Source: Tateyamaria sp947503385 (lineage in GTDB: Bacteria > Pseudomonadota > Alphaproteobacteria > Rhodobacterales > Rhodobacteraceae). Taken from it: a DNA stretch of 64,000 nucleotides. The stretch lies in NCBI RefSeq assembly GCF_051195235.1, contig NZ_JBNFZM010000003.1, positions 310,001-374,000 on the forward strand, read 5' to 3'. A program made the translations under genes and the position numbers. The notes below the pieces were generated by a model, which saw only the letters and a program-made list of their open reading frames with translations, was not told where the DNA came from and made no database searches. Below, one piece after another: positions 1-7,586 of this stretch (position 1 is its first letter; each line of letters begins with the position of its first letter).

Positions 1-1001
1 ACGCTGCGCAGATCAAGCGCACCGGCGCTCAGTTGGGCATTCACCTGCGGCGTGCCGTTGAGGTTGATATCCGCCGCGCCGGTCAGCGCGTTGCCCCCCA
101 GATCCGCCGTCAGGTCGCGCAAGGACAGCCGCCGGTCAGCGGTGAGTGTCAGATCTGTTGTGACATCCATCGCCCGCCCCAACTTGGCCGGCAGACCCGG
201 TTGCGGCAGCGCAAGTGCCGCAAAAAAAGCGTCCGTGTCGGGGATATCAAGGCGCAGCCGTCCCGCCACGTCTCCTGCCGTGCTGGCCCGACCGTTCAGC
301 GCGGCACGTCCACCACCCGCCGAAATCACGGCGTCCACCGGCTGGACCTGCCCTGTGATGAACCCGGCAAAGCCGCCGATGGTGGCATCCACCTGCACTT
401 CACTTCCCGCCGGGCGCAAAGTGGCTGCGATGGTGGCAGGCCCCAGTCGCTCGGGCCAGTCCAGCGTCAGGTCAACACCGGAATAGGATACCAGGTCCGC
501 CCCTTCGGCGTCATAGATCAGCGTCGCGTCCGTCACCGCCAGCCGCTGGATCGACACCGCTTGCGGGGCGCGGTCCGGGGCGGTTTCCGTCTCGATCTGG
601 GCCTCGCCGCTGGCATCAGTAAACACCCAAGACGCGCGCCCGTCACTGCGGCTGTCCAGACGGATGGTCGGGCTTGTCGCCTCGATATTGGTGATGCGGA
701 TTTCGCGGTTGGTGATATAGGCCATCAGGTCCACGCCTATGGCTGCGTTCTGCGCCGACAGCATCGGCCCCTGCTCGGACCAGTCGGCATTGCCGACCTC
801 CAATTCGCCCAGCGACACGCCCAATACCGGCCACAAGGTCATCGACACATCGCCCGAAATCGTCACGTCGCGCCCCGTCGCGACCCGCAACTGATCCGCG
901 GCCAGTTTTGCGATCCGGTCCGCAGGCAGGAAAAACAGCGACACCCCCGCGACAAGAACCACCACGAGCACAAATGCGATAAGGCGACCGATCCACTTCA
1001 T
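1..1001 (-). CDS. AsmA family protein (3' part outside window)
   Basis: An open frame runs on the minus strand from an ATG at 1001 off the left edge, so only the N-terminal ~333 residues are visible. It opens with a short basic stretch (MKWIGR) and a strongly hydrophobic helix (about residues 6-25), followed by a segment typical of AsmA-like envelope proteins: a 'DQLRVATGRDVTISGDVSM' type start of the beta-rich domain and repeated 'LGELEVGNADWSE'-like strands. AsmA-family proteins are anchored in the inner membrane and project into the periplasm, where they are implicated in phospholipid transport and outer-membrane homeostasis. Divergent from rimO with ~100 bp between. The family call is from sequence feel and architecture; the C-terminal AsmA_2 domain cannot be checked here. 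Confidence 0.75.
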   Translation of the reverse strand, partial: MKWIGRLIAFVLVVVLVAGVSLFFLPADRIAKLAADQLRVATGRDVTISGDVSMTLWPVLGVSLGELEVGNADWSEQGPMLSAQNAAIGVDLMAYITNREIRITNIEATSPTIRLDSRSDGRASWVFTDASGEAQIETETAPDRAPQAVSIQRLAVTDATLIYDAEGADLVSYSGVDLTLDWPERLGPATIAATLRPAGSEVQVDATIGGFAGFITGQVQPVDAVISAGGGRAALNGRASTAGDVAGRLRLDIPDTDAFFAALALPQPGLPAKLGRAMDVTTDLTLTADRRLSLRDLTADLGGNALTGAADINLNGTPQVNAQLSAGALDLRS

Positions 1002-1101
1002 AAAACTGCTCCGTTCTGGCGACGTGTTGCCGCCAGCCTAGCAAGGCCAGCCCCCCAACCCCACCCTTTTCCACAGCCATGTGATCGCCTATGACGCGGG
1101 G

Positions 1102-2472
1102 ATGAGCACAAACCCGCCCGATCTTCGCCCCGACATCGCACCCATGCTGCGGATGGACGCCCGCACCCGCCCCGGCCAACCCACCATTGGCATGGTGTCG
1201 CTGGGCTGCCCCAAAGCGCTGGTGGACAGCGAACGCATCCTCACGCGCCTGCGTGCCGAAGGGTACGGCATTTCGCCGGATTACGCCGGTGCCGACGCGG
1301 TGATTGTAAACACCTGCGGCTTTCTTGACAGCGCCAAGGCCGAAAGCCTCGACGCCATTGGCGAGGCGCTGAACGAAAACGGGCGGGTGATTGTGACCGG
1401 CTGCCTTGGGGCTGAGCCCGATTACATCACCGGCGCCCATCCCAAAGTGTTGGCGGTGACCGGCCCACACCAATACGAACAGGTGCTTGATGCGGTGCAC
1501 GCCGCGGTGCCGCCGGACCCCGATCCATTTATAGACCTGCTGCCCGCAAGCGGGGTCAGCCTCACCCCACGCCATTTCAGTTATCTCAAAATTTCAGAAG
1601 GTTGCAATCACAAGTGCAAGTTCTGCATCATCCCTGATATGCGCGGACGGCTGGCCTCCCGTCCGGCGCACGCGGTGATCCGCGAGGCGGAAAAACTGGT
1701 GGACGCCGGGGTCAGGGAACTGCTGGTGATCTCGCAGGACACCTCCGCCTACGGCGTTGACATCAAACACGCAGAGGACCGTGGCCACCGAGCCCACATC
1801 ACCGATCTGGCGCGTGATCTGGGCGGGTTGGGCGCGTGGGTCCGCCTGCATTATGTGTACCCTTATCCACATGTGCGCGAGCTTATTCCGTTGATGGCCG
1901 AGGGGTTGGTCTTGCCTTATCTCGACATCCCGTTCCAACATGCCCACGCCGACACGTTACGGCGCATGGCGCGCCCCGCCGCTGCCGAACGCACACTGGA
2001 CCGGATCGCGGAATGGCGCGGCATCTGCCCGGACATCACGCTGCGCTCGACCTTTATCGTAGGTTATCCGGGCGAAACCGAAGCGGAATTCCAGACCCTG
2101 CTTGACTGGATGGACGAGGCGCAGCTCGACCGGGTGGGCTGTTTTCAATATGAAAACGTCGAAGGTGCGCGGTCCAACGCCCTCCCCGATCATGTTGCGC
2201 CCGAGGTGAAGCAAGACCGCTGGGAACGCTTCATGGAAAAGGCGCAGGCCATTTCCGAAGCAAAGCTCGCCGCCAAGGTCGGCACCGCGCTTGAAGTGAT
2301 CGTGGACAGCATCGATGAGGACGCCGCCACCTGCCGCACCAAAGCAGACGCGCCAGAAATCGACGGCAATCTGTTTATCGACGAAGGCTTTGAAGATCTG
2401 AGCCCCGGCGACATCCTGCGGGTCGAAGTGGACGAGGCCAGCGATTACGATCTTTGGGGCAAAATGTGCTGA
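1102..2472 (+). CDS. rimO: Ribosomal protein uS12 methylthiotransferase RimO
   Basis: Radical-SAM enzyme that methylthiolates the beta-carbon of a conserved Asp of ribosomal protein S12. The order of domains is complete: an N-terminal UPF0004 (MTTase) domain with Cys in 'MVSLGCPKALVDSE', 'VIVNTCGF' and 'VTGCLG' that would bind the auxiliary 4Fe-4S cluster, a radical-SAM core with the CxxxCxxC motif 'CNHKCKFC' around residue 160, and a C-terminal TRAM domain ending near 'DYDLWGKMC'. About 456 aa from the ATG at 1102; a GTG at 1081 in frame would add seven residues but the ATG gives the more usual 'MSTNPPDLRP' start. Monocistronic, divergent from the AsmA-like gene. Confidence 0.96.
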   Translation: MSTNPPDLRPDIAPMLRMDARTRPGQPTIGMVSLGCPKALVDSERILTRLRAEGYGISPDYAGADAVIVNTCGFLDSAKAESLDAIGEALNENGRVIVTGCLGAEPDYITGAHPKVLAVTGPHQYEQVLDAVHAAVPPDPDPFIDLLPASGVSLTPRHFSYLKISEGCNHKCKFCIIPDMRGRLASRPAHAVIREAEKLVDAGVRELLVISQDTSAYGVDIKHAEDRGHRAHITDLARDLGGLGAWVRLHYVYPYPHVRELIPLMAEGLVLPYLDIPFQHAHADTLRRMARPAAAERTLDRIAEWRGICPDITLRSTFIVGYPGETEAEFQTLLDWMDEAQLDRVGCFQYENVEGARSNALPDHVAPEVKQDRWERFMEKAQAISEAKLAAKVGTALEVIVDSIDEDAATCRTKADAPEIDGNLFIDEGFEDLSPGDILRVEVDEASDYDLWGKMC

Positions 2473-2488
2473 CAGGCCCAAATGCCTG

Positions 2489-2503
2489 TTAACCAGTTCT
2501 TAA
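2489..2503. promoter_or_regulatory. Candidate CtrA binding site (TTAA-N7-TTAA)
   Basis: TTAACCAGTTCTTAA is an exact full CtrA box. It lies 17 bp after the rimO stop and about 175 bp before the ATG of the small membrane protein at 2679. CtrA is the alphaproteobacterial cell-cycle/motility response regulator. A weak hairpin (ACAGGC/GCCTGT, 2472-2489) directly precedes it and may end rimO transcription. The match is seen; the function is inferred. Confidence 0.5.
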
Positions 2504-2678
2504 CTTCTGGCCCCAGGGCAATCTATTAATTTCAGAGTGTTAACGCTTAATACTTATTGTGTTGCGTTAACAAAGGCGCGCACCTGCACGCAGCGTTGAA
2601 ACAGCGTTAAGGATCGACGTGCATCTTTTGATTCGAATGCAACATGACGGCACAGGTGCCGCACCGTTTGGATCAACG

Positions 2679-2828
2679 ATGGTAAAACAGATTTTCGAGC
2701 TTCTCAAAGACGCCAGTTTCGAATTTGGCCGGGCCAAGGGCACGGGCCTCGGCGCTCTGTATCTGTTTGTTGTGATCCTTGTGTTCGCGCTGATTGCTGG
2801 TCCTGATGTGGTTGCCATGTTCTTCTGA
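2679..2828 (+). CDS. Small single-span membrane protein, hypothetical
   Basis: A 49-residue protein from the ATG at 2679 (an upstream in-frame start at 2619 would add 20 residues of low-complexity character). It has an amphipathic N-terminal half with 'MVKQIFELLKDASFEFGRAKG' like features, then one hydrophobic helix (about residues 22-45, rich in Leu, Val, Ile and Phe) and a short tail. I do not recognise a family; similar tiny membrane proteins are common in Rhodobacteraceae. The 5' region holds a CtrA-type box and several TTAA-containing repeats, so it may be cell-cycle or stress controlled. Translation has not been shown; the hydrophobic helix and the position between two clear promoters are the support. 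Confidence 0.5.
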   Translation: MVKQIFELLKDASFEFGRAKGTGLGALYLFVVILVFALIAGPDVVAMFF

Positions 2829-2860
2829 TCACGAGCCGAACTTGAAAAATGAAATCTGAT

Positions 2861-2875
2861 GTTCTATATTTGTTC
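2861..2875. promoter_or_regulatory. LexA (SOS) box, alphaproteobacterial type GTTC-N7-GTTC
   Basis: GTTCTATATTTGTTC matches the direct-repeat operator GTTC-N7-GTTC used by LexA of Rhodobacter, Caulobacter and rhizobia, with an AT-rich spacer as in known boxes. It ends 25 bp before the ATG at 2901, the usual place for repression. The second GTTC also starts an inverted repeat (GTTCTC...GAGAAC). Confidence 0.7.
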
Positions 2876-2900
2876 TCACTCAAGAGAACGGATATGTCAC

Positions 2901-3251
2901 ATGAGCTATCATTCGACCCAACCCGGACTTTTTGACCCCGCACAGGGGTCGTTGCCGATTGCGCCAGCGCAGCCCGCGACTGAAAAACAAATCAGTTACG
3001 CCAAGGCGTTGGCCGCCAAAACCGGCAAAGCGCTGCCGCAGGCCGTCATGCGCGACAAGGCGATGTTGTCGGCATGGATCGACAGCGCAAAGCCGCCAAA
3101 ACCTGAAGGCCGGTTCTCGGATTATCCAAGTGCCAAGCAGGTGCAGTTTGCCGAACGCATCGCGCGTCTGAAGCGGCGTGACATTCCACAAATGTGTTTC
3201 AAGGATCGCACGCTCATGTCCCGCTGGATTGACGGCAACAAACCACGCTGA
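2901..3251 (+). CDS. Uncharacterised two-repeat protein, probably LexA-controlled
   Basis: A 116-residue soluble, basic protein from the ATG at 2901. It contains two copies of a ~36-residue helical unit: residues 26-61 ('ATEKQISYAKALAAKTG...LSAWID') and 76-111 ('PSAKQVQFAERIARLKR...MSRWID'), both with the pattern [ST]xKQ-x3-[AY]-x2-[IL]A followed 20-odd residues later by [AR]WID. Related units occur singly in small DUF3072-type proteins and, to my memory, near the ends of some alphaproteobacterial DNA-processing proteins; I cannot assign a function. The LexA box 25 bp upstream of the start makes a role in the DNA-damage response the best guess. An in-frame ATG at 2859 overlaps the operator and is unlikely to be used. 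Confidence 0.8.
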   Translation: MSYHSTQPGLFDPAQGSLPIAPAQPATEKQISYAKALAAKTGKALPQAVMRDKAMLSAWIDSAKPPKPEGRFSDYPSAKQVQFAERIARLKRRDIPQMCFKDRTLMSRWIDGNKPR

Positions 3252-3304
3252 CCTGCGGCACCTTGTCGGCCTGCACGCCGTGCTTTTCGCGCTAATTCTG
3301 CAAT

Positions 3305-3685
3305 ATGAGCCAAAACACCCGCGTCCTTTACAACGCCGAATGCCCGGTCTGTAACTTCGAGATCACGCATTACGCCAACTACAGCAGCAAAGAGGGTCTG
3401 CCGATCCGCTTTGACGATCTGAATTCCGACGCGCTCGCCGATTGGGATCTGGACGCCGACACCGCTGCGCGGCGGTTGTACGTTCTCAAGGACGACGCGC
3501 TTTATTCCGGCATCCCGGCCTTTATTCTGCTTTGGCAGGAAATGCCGCGTTACCGGTGGTTGGCGCGGCTTGTATCGCTGCCGGGCGTGCACAAACTGGC
3601 GTCGCTGACCTATGACCATGTGCTTGCGCCATTGATCTATCGCTGGCACCTGCGCCGCAAAGCTCGCGCAACGTCAACAGTTTAG
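3305..3685 (+). CDS. DCC family thiol-disulfide oxidoreductase-like protein (DUF393)
   Basis: A 126-residue protein with the hallmark N-terminal 'YNAECPVCNFEI' (CxxC at about residues 14-17 after a beta strand) of the DCC/DUF393 family, named after a conserved DxxCxxC near the start; here the Asp position is Asn-Ala-Glu. The family has a thioredoxin-like beginning and an amphipathic C terminus ('RWLARLVSLPGV', 'YRWHLRRKARA'). Its substrate is unknown. It stands alone between the SOS-linked repeat protein and the HlyIII gene, all on the plus strand with short gaps, so cotranscription is possible. Confidence 0.85.
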   Translation: MSQNTRVLYNAECPVCNFEITHYANYSSKEGLPIRFDDLNSDALADWDLDADTAARRLYVLKDDALYSGIPAFILLWQEMPRYRWLARLVSLPGVHKLASLTYDHVLAPLIYRWHLRRKARATSTV

Positions 3686-3735
3686 TGATGAATTGAGGGC
3701 TAGACTGAGGCTCCCTGATGCAGGAGCCTCGGGTC

Positions 3736-4368
3736 ATGCCATATCCGTACTCACTCAAGGAAACATTGGCCGATGCGTCGGTTCATGCGGTGGGTGTGAC
3801 CGCGGCCATCGCGGCCGGAACCGGCCTTATCCTATATGTCACACAAACGCAGGATGCCTCGCAAATCGCGGCAACAAGCGTGTATGCGGGCTTACTGATC
3901 CTGTCGTTGTTGGCCTCTGCGGCCTATCACCTGCTGCCGTGGGAACGGTCGCGCCCGGTGTTTCATCGTATGGATCACGCTGCCATTTACCTTAAGATTG
4001 CGGGGACTTACACGCCGTTGGTGGTCTTGATTGGATCATGGTTCGCTTATGTGGTGCTGGCCGCTGTCTGGGTCGTGGCACTGCTGGGGGCTGTGGCCAA
4101 ACTCAGCTTTTGGGCCACAAATGCGCGCGGTTCGCTGGCGCTGTATCTGCTGCTGGGGTGGGCGAGCGTGTTGCTGATCTGGCCAATGTGGCAGAATCTG
4201 CCCGGCGCCGCTGTTGCGCTGATCGCCGCTGGCGGGTTGCTTTACACCGTGGGGACGGTGTTTTTTGCGATGAAAGTGCTGCGCTTTCAGAACGCCATCT
4301 GGCACAGTTTTGTGCTCGCCGCCTCCACCTGCTTTTTCTGCGCGGTCAGTATGGGCGTCTCAGCCTGA
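3736..4368 (+). CDS. Hemolysin III / PAQR-like membrane protein
   Basis: A 210-residue integral membrane protein with about seven hydrophobic segments. Family signatures visible are 'ETLADASVHAVGV' with the conserved His at the start of helix 1, 'SAAYHLLPW' after helix 2, 'FHRMDHAAIYLKIAGTYTP' (the HxxDHxxI motif), and a C-terminal 'WHSFVLAAS' with the third His. These histidines form the metal site in YqfA/HlyIII and PAQR proteins; the bacterial members are linked to membrane lipid homeostasis, while the haemolysin name is historical. The ATG at 3736 (MPYPYSLKE) is preferred over 3718. The 3' end overlaps the convergent gene at 4360 by nine bases. Confidence 0.88.
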   Translation: MPYPYSLKETLADASVHAVGVTAAIAAGTGLILYVTQTQDASQIAATSVYAGLLILSLLASAAYHLLPWERSRPVFHRMDHAAIYLKIAGTYTPLVVLIGSWFAYVVLAAVWVVALLGAVAKLSFWATNARGSLALYLLLGWASVLLIWPMWQNLPGAAVALIAAGGLLYTVGTVFFAMKVLRFQNAIWHSFVLAASTCFFCAVSMGVSA

Positions 4369-4626
4369 GCCGAGCCGGGCCAACGTGTCGAACACCTTTG
4401 CGTTGCGGCAAAACTCGGGCGTTTCGGACACAGCCCCCACCTGCGAGGCCAACCAGCTTTCACAGCTGTCTGGCTGCGTACAACCGGCACAGCGATGCAC
4501 CATATCTGCCAAGTCGTCAGGGGTCAGACCCGCGCGCAGCGATGCGTCTTGTAGGTCAATGCCGCGCGCCTCTGCCATGTCGTCAACAAGGGCGGCGTGT
4601 CGTTTCAGGCGATGGGTCGAGGTCAT
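4360..4626 (-). CDS. DUF6455-like small protein
   Basis: An 88-residue soluble protein (start ATG at 4626; the longer in-frame start at 4671 would add 15 residues). It is mostly helical and carries cysteines in the arrangement 'MVHRCAGCTQPDSCESWL' followed by 'PEFCRN' near the C terminus, the pattern of the small proteobacterial family DUF6455, whose four cysteines may bind metal. Function unknown. Convergent with the HlyIII-like gene, with which it overlaps by nine bases. Confidence 0.65.
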   Translation of the reverse strand: MTSTHRLKRHAALVDDMAEARGIDLQDASLRAGLTPDDLADMVHRCAGCTQPDSCESWLASQVGAVSETPEFCRNAKVFDTLARLGSG

Positions 4627-4712
4627 GTGCAGCTCCGATTGCAGCGGGGGTGTGCACATAGAATGCCCCAAGGCGCGCAGGGCGCACCTTGACCAAGATC
4701 AAAGTCGGGGTG

Positions 4713-5429
4713 TCAGAGTTGGCTGGCCGTGCGCCGCACAATCTCGATCCGCTGCGCATTGGGCGGATGCGTGCCAAGGAAACGATCACCGGGGTCAGGA
4801 ATGCGGTTAAAGAACTCTGCCCCTTTCAGCGGGTCATAGCCCGCGCGGGCCGTCACGATTGTTCCCAGTTCGTCCGCTTCCAGTTCGAAATCCTTGGAAT
4901 AGGTCCGCGCGCCGACATTGGCGCCGATGCGCTGCGCCGCTTCGACAGCGCCTGCATCACCGCCGGTGATCGACGCAAGCCCCGCAAAAATGACCGCACC
5001 GGCGGCGGCGTTCTGCTTTTGCCGCGCAATATGGCCACGAATGTGATGCGCCGCCTCGTGGCTCATCACAAAGGCCAGTTCATCTGCATTGCGGGCATCG
5101 GCAATCAGCGCCACGGTAAAGGCAATGATCGGGCGGCCATTGTCGTCCAGCGTCTGATACGCATTGGGCGGCAGACGGGGGCGGTCGTCCACGAGGATGC
5201 GAAAATCACAATCCACCCCCGTCGTCCTCTCGCGGCAGACGCGTTCGGCCACGGGCTCCACGCGCCGCACCACTTGGGCAAAGGCGCGGGCGGCCTGATC
5301 CGGCGTGCGCAACTCGTCCGGTGTTTGCACCGCTGTGACCGTCCCTGTTGGTGCTGGCGCAGGGGCAACCGCATCATCGCAGGCAGCAACAAGGCCAAGG
5401 GCAAACAAGGCGGACAAGATACGAAGCAT
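4713..5429 (-). CDS. M48 family metalloprotease, predicted lipoprotein
   Basis: About 238 aa from the ATG at 5429 (MLRILSALF); an ATG at 5453 would add eight residues. The N terminus is a lipoprotein signal with lipobox 'LVAAC'. The zinc-protease motif HExxH is 'SHEAAHHIRGH' and the third ligand is in 'ELEADELG', both typical of M48 (HtpX/BepA/LoiP-like) peptidases. An Ala/Pro-rich linker follows the lipidated Cys. M48 lipoproteins act in the periplasm on misfolded or outer-membrane proteins; the actual substrate is not predictable here. Lone gene, transcribed with or near the hypothetical gene at 5526 on the same strand, gap ~96 bp. Confidence 0.9.
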   Translation of the reverse strand: MLRILSALFALGLVAACDDAVAPAPAPTGTVTAVQTPDELRTPDQAARAFAQVVRRVEPVAERVCRERTTGVDCDFRILVDDRPRLPPNAYQTLDDNGRPIIAFTVALIADARNADELAFVMSHEAAHHIRGHIARQKQNAAAGAVIFAGLASITGGDAGAVEAAQRIGANVGARTYSKDFELEADELGTIVTARAGYDPLKGAEFFNRIPDPGDRFLGTHPPNAQRIEIVRRTASQL

Positions 5430-5525
5430 CGGGCGGGCTTTCCTCGATTTCACATGCGGGCCTCAGTGTATCACGACCAAGCCCGGGTGCCAGTCCTGTT
5501 CACGCGCACGTGTGCGGGGATCAGC

Positions 5526-5879
5526 TCAGAGCTTGCTTTCCAACAAAGCGACGGGCGCATCCGCAGCCTTTTCGAAATCCAGCGCAGCGCGATCAGAAAC
5601 GGCTGTCAGCCGTTTGAATTCAAAGCGCTTCTCGCCAGCCTCTTCTTCGGAGGCGACGACAAGGCACTGAAAGAGGTGCACAGCGCCATCATGCAGATCC
5701 ACGAACCCGCGCAAAGATGGGGCCGTCTCCGCCTCCATCGCAAAGCCGGTTTTCCACATGCGCAACACCGGATAGGACGCGCCCCCCGTCTCAATCCGCA
5801 AACGCGAGGCGTTGCGGATGGATTGGCGGCGTGCGTGGTCAAGACCCGCTTGCACTTCTTTGGGGACAAATGTGGACAT
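5526..5879 (-). CDS. Hypothetical protein
   Basis: A 117-residue soluble protein without signal peptide or membrane span. The N-terminal part ('VQAGLDHARRQSIRNASRLRIE') is basic, the middle reads as beta strands ('YPVLRMWKTGFAME', 'RGFVDLHDGAVHLFQCLVVASE') and the C terminus is acidic and helical. The beta-rich middle with 'LHDGxxHLFQCLVV' resembles conserved Rhodobacteraceae proteins of unknown role, but I cannot name a domain. Divergent from the GST-like gene at 6089. Confidence 0.7.
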   Translation of the reverse strand: MSTFVPKEVQAGLDHARRQSIRNASRLRIETGGASYPVLRMWKTGFAMEAETAPSLRGFVDLHDGAVHLFQCLVVASEEEAGEKRFEFKRLTAVSDRAALDFEKAADAPVALLESKL

Positions 5880-6088
5880 CGCAGACTTCCCTCTTCAGAC
5901 CCACAACTTGAGGCAGAGTGTGTTGAGGTCCAGTAAATTTCTTTTACGCGACCGCTTGGACCAGATCACTGTGATATTCTCGTGACGGCCCCGCATGTGC
6001 AGGGGCGCAGGTGCCCTGCGCGCGCCAAAACGTTGGTCAGGGCGGGCAAACCGCTACATATGCCGCACCAAGCGACAGGAGACGCGAT

Positions 6089-7075
6089 ATGGGTGTTTTG
6101 GTGGATGGCGAATGGCGGGACCAGTGGTACGACACCAAGTCGACTGGTGGCAAATTTCAGCGCAGCCAGGCCAAGTTCCGAAACTGGATCACCGCCGACG
6201 GCGCGCCGGGTCCGAGCGGTATCGGAGGCTTTCCTGCCGAATCAGGGCGTTATCACCTCTATGTCTCTTACGCGTGTCCGTGGGCGCATAGGACACTGAT
6301 CTTTCGTGCGCTCAAAAACCTGACCGATCACATCACCCTGTCTGTCGTGCATCCCGACATGCTTTCCGATGGCTGGACGTTCCAGACGGACGACCATGGG
6401 GCCACGGGTGACACCTTGTACGGCCTGCCCTTTGCCCGCGATATCTATACCAAAGCTGACCCGACAATCTCGGGCCGCGTGACAGTTCCGATCCTTTGGG
6501 ACAAGACCCAAGAGACCATCGTAAACAACGAAAGTGCCGAGATCATCCGCATGTTCAATTCGGCCTTTGACGGGATCACCGGCAACACAGACGACTACTG
6601 GCCCGAGGCCTTGCGGGACGACATCGCATCGGTCAACGACCGCATCTATGACACGCTGAACAATGGCGTCTACAAATCCGGCTTTGCCACCACGCAAGAC
6701 GCCTATGACGACGCCGTGGGGCCCCTCTTTGACACTTTGGACTGGCTGGAGGACCGGCTGAGCACGCAGCGCTACCTTATGGGTGATCGTCTGACCGAAG
6801 CGGACTGGCGGCTGTTTCCCACGCTGGCGCGGTTCGACGCAGTGTATCACCTGCACTTCAAATGCAACCGCAAACGGTTGATCGATTACCCACACCTGTG
6901 GGCCTACACGCGCGACCTCTATCAGACGCCGGGCGTATCCGCGACGGTGAACATGAAGCACGTCGTGCGCCACTATCACTACAGCCACGAAAGCATCAAT
7001 CCGCACCGGATCATTCCGATCAACCCGGTTATCGACTTTGACACACCGCACGGTCGCGATCAGGTGATGGCGTAA
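6089..7075 (+). CDS. Glutathionyl-hydroquinone reductase-like glutathione S-transferase (Xi class)
   Basis: A 328-residue cytosolic protein from the ATG at 6089. The active-site motif is 'YACPWAHR' with Cys at about residue 63, which marks the YqjG/ECM4 Xi-class enzymes that reduce glutathionyl-hydroquinones through a Cys-GSH intermediate. The thioredoxin fold is followed by 'GRVTVPILWD' (cis-Pro region), 'NNESAEIIRMFN' (GSH gamma-Glu site) and a helical C domain with 'LTEADWRLFPTLARFD'. Length matches the family. The gene ends inside the 3' end of the convergent receiver gene (16-bp overlap). gshA elsewhere in the window would supply the thiol. Confidence 0.93.
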   Translation: MGVLVDGEWRDQWYDTKSTGGKFQRSQAKFRNWITADGAPGPSGIGGFPAESGRYHLYVSYACPWAHRTLIFRALKNLTDHITLSVVHPDMLSDGWTFQTDDHGATGDTLYGLPFARDIYTKADPTISGRVTVPILWDKTQETIVNNESAEIIRMFNSAFDGITGNTDDYWPEALRDDIASVNDRIYDTLNNGVYKSGFATTQDAYDDAVGPLFDTLDWLEDRLSTQRYLMGDRLTEADWRLFPTLARFDAVYHLHFKCNRKRLIDYPHLWAYTRDLYQTPGVSATVNMKHVVRHYHYSHESINPHRIIPINPVIDFDTPHGRDQVMA

Positions 7076-7419
7076 TGCTCCACCATCGCGGCCAGATCCT
7101 CTGGACGTGTGCCTGCGGGCAAAAACGCGCAGGCATTCGCCGCGTGGGCAAAAATTGACCCATCCGAGAAAAAGCTGGTGTCTGTGACGAAAATCACCCG
7201 TGCATCGGGATGTCGGTAGCTGGCAAAGTCGGCCACGGCCAACGCGCTGCCCTCTTCAAGCACCAAATCCAGCAGGATGATATCGGGGGCATGTGTATCC
7301 AAATGGTCGACAGCCGCGCTCTGGTCAGTGACCTGATGCACGTTCATCCCCATTCTTTGTAAGTGCCGCGACCAAATAGCCCCAAGCTCTGGCCGGCTTT
7401 CTACGATCAAAACGTTCAT
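7060..7419 (-). CDS. Stand-alone receiver-domain protein, degenerate
   Basis: A 119-residue single receiver (CheY-like) domain with no output domain. The phospho-acceptor Asp is present in 'DIILLDLVLEEG' (about residue 48) and the switch Thr in 'VIFVTDTSFF'. However, the N-terminal acidic pair is changed ('VLIVESRPELG' instead of IVDD) and the conserved Lys in the usual 'YLxKP' is Ala ('AFLPAGTRPEDL'). Such pseudo-receivers often work by binding rather than phosphotransfer. The start at 7419 (MNVLIVES) is chosen over 7440. A full CtrA box lies 56 bp upstream, suggesting cell-cycle or motility control. Confidence 0.85.
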   Translation of the reverse strand: MNVLIVESRPELGAIWSRHLQRMGMNVHQVTDQSAAVDHLDTHAPDIILLDLVLEEGSALAVADFASYRHPDARVIFVTDTSFFSDGSIFAHAANACAFLPAGTRPEDLAAMVEHYAIT

Positions 7420-7474
7420 AACGACTCCGGGCCGACCCAACTTCGGCCCCTGCCTTCTATTTTTCCCGGATTCC

Positions 7475-7489
7475 TTAACAAAGGGTTAA
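7475..7489. promoter_or_regulatory. Candidate CtrA binding site (TTAA-N7-TTAA)
   Basis: TTAACAAAGGGTTAA is an exact full CtrA box in the 167-bp divergent region between the receiver gene (start 7419) and cobC (start 7587). It is 56 bp from the receiver start and about 98 bp from cobC, and a further TTAA half-site occurs at about 7506. Position favours control of the receiver gene. Confidence 0.55.
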
Positions 7490-7586
7490 TACACGAGAAC
7501 AAACCTTAACAGCGCATCTGAGCATTGAGTTTTGCGCGGATTTTCGCTCTTAGGGCGCAGGAAATGCTTAATGGGTGCCCGCTCGA

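Noticed and set aside
1863..1871. TTATCCACA DnaA box within rimO
   Set aside because: It lies in conserved coding sequence and no partner boxes are nearby.
7420..7586. Cobalamin riboswitch upstream of cobC
   Set aside because: I looked for the B12 box and the usual conserved stems in this 167-bp leader and did not find them.
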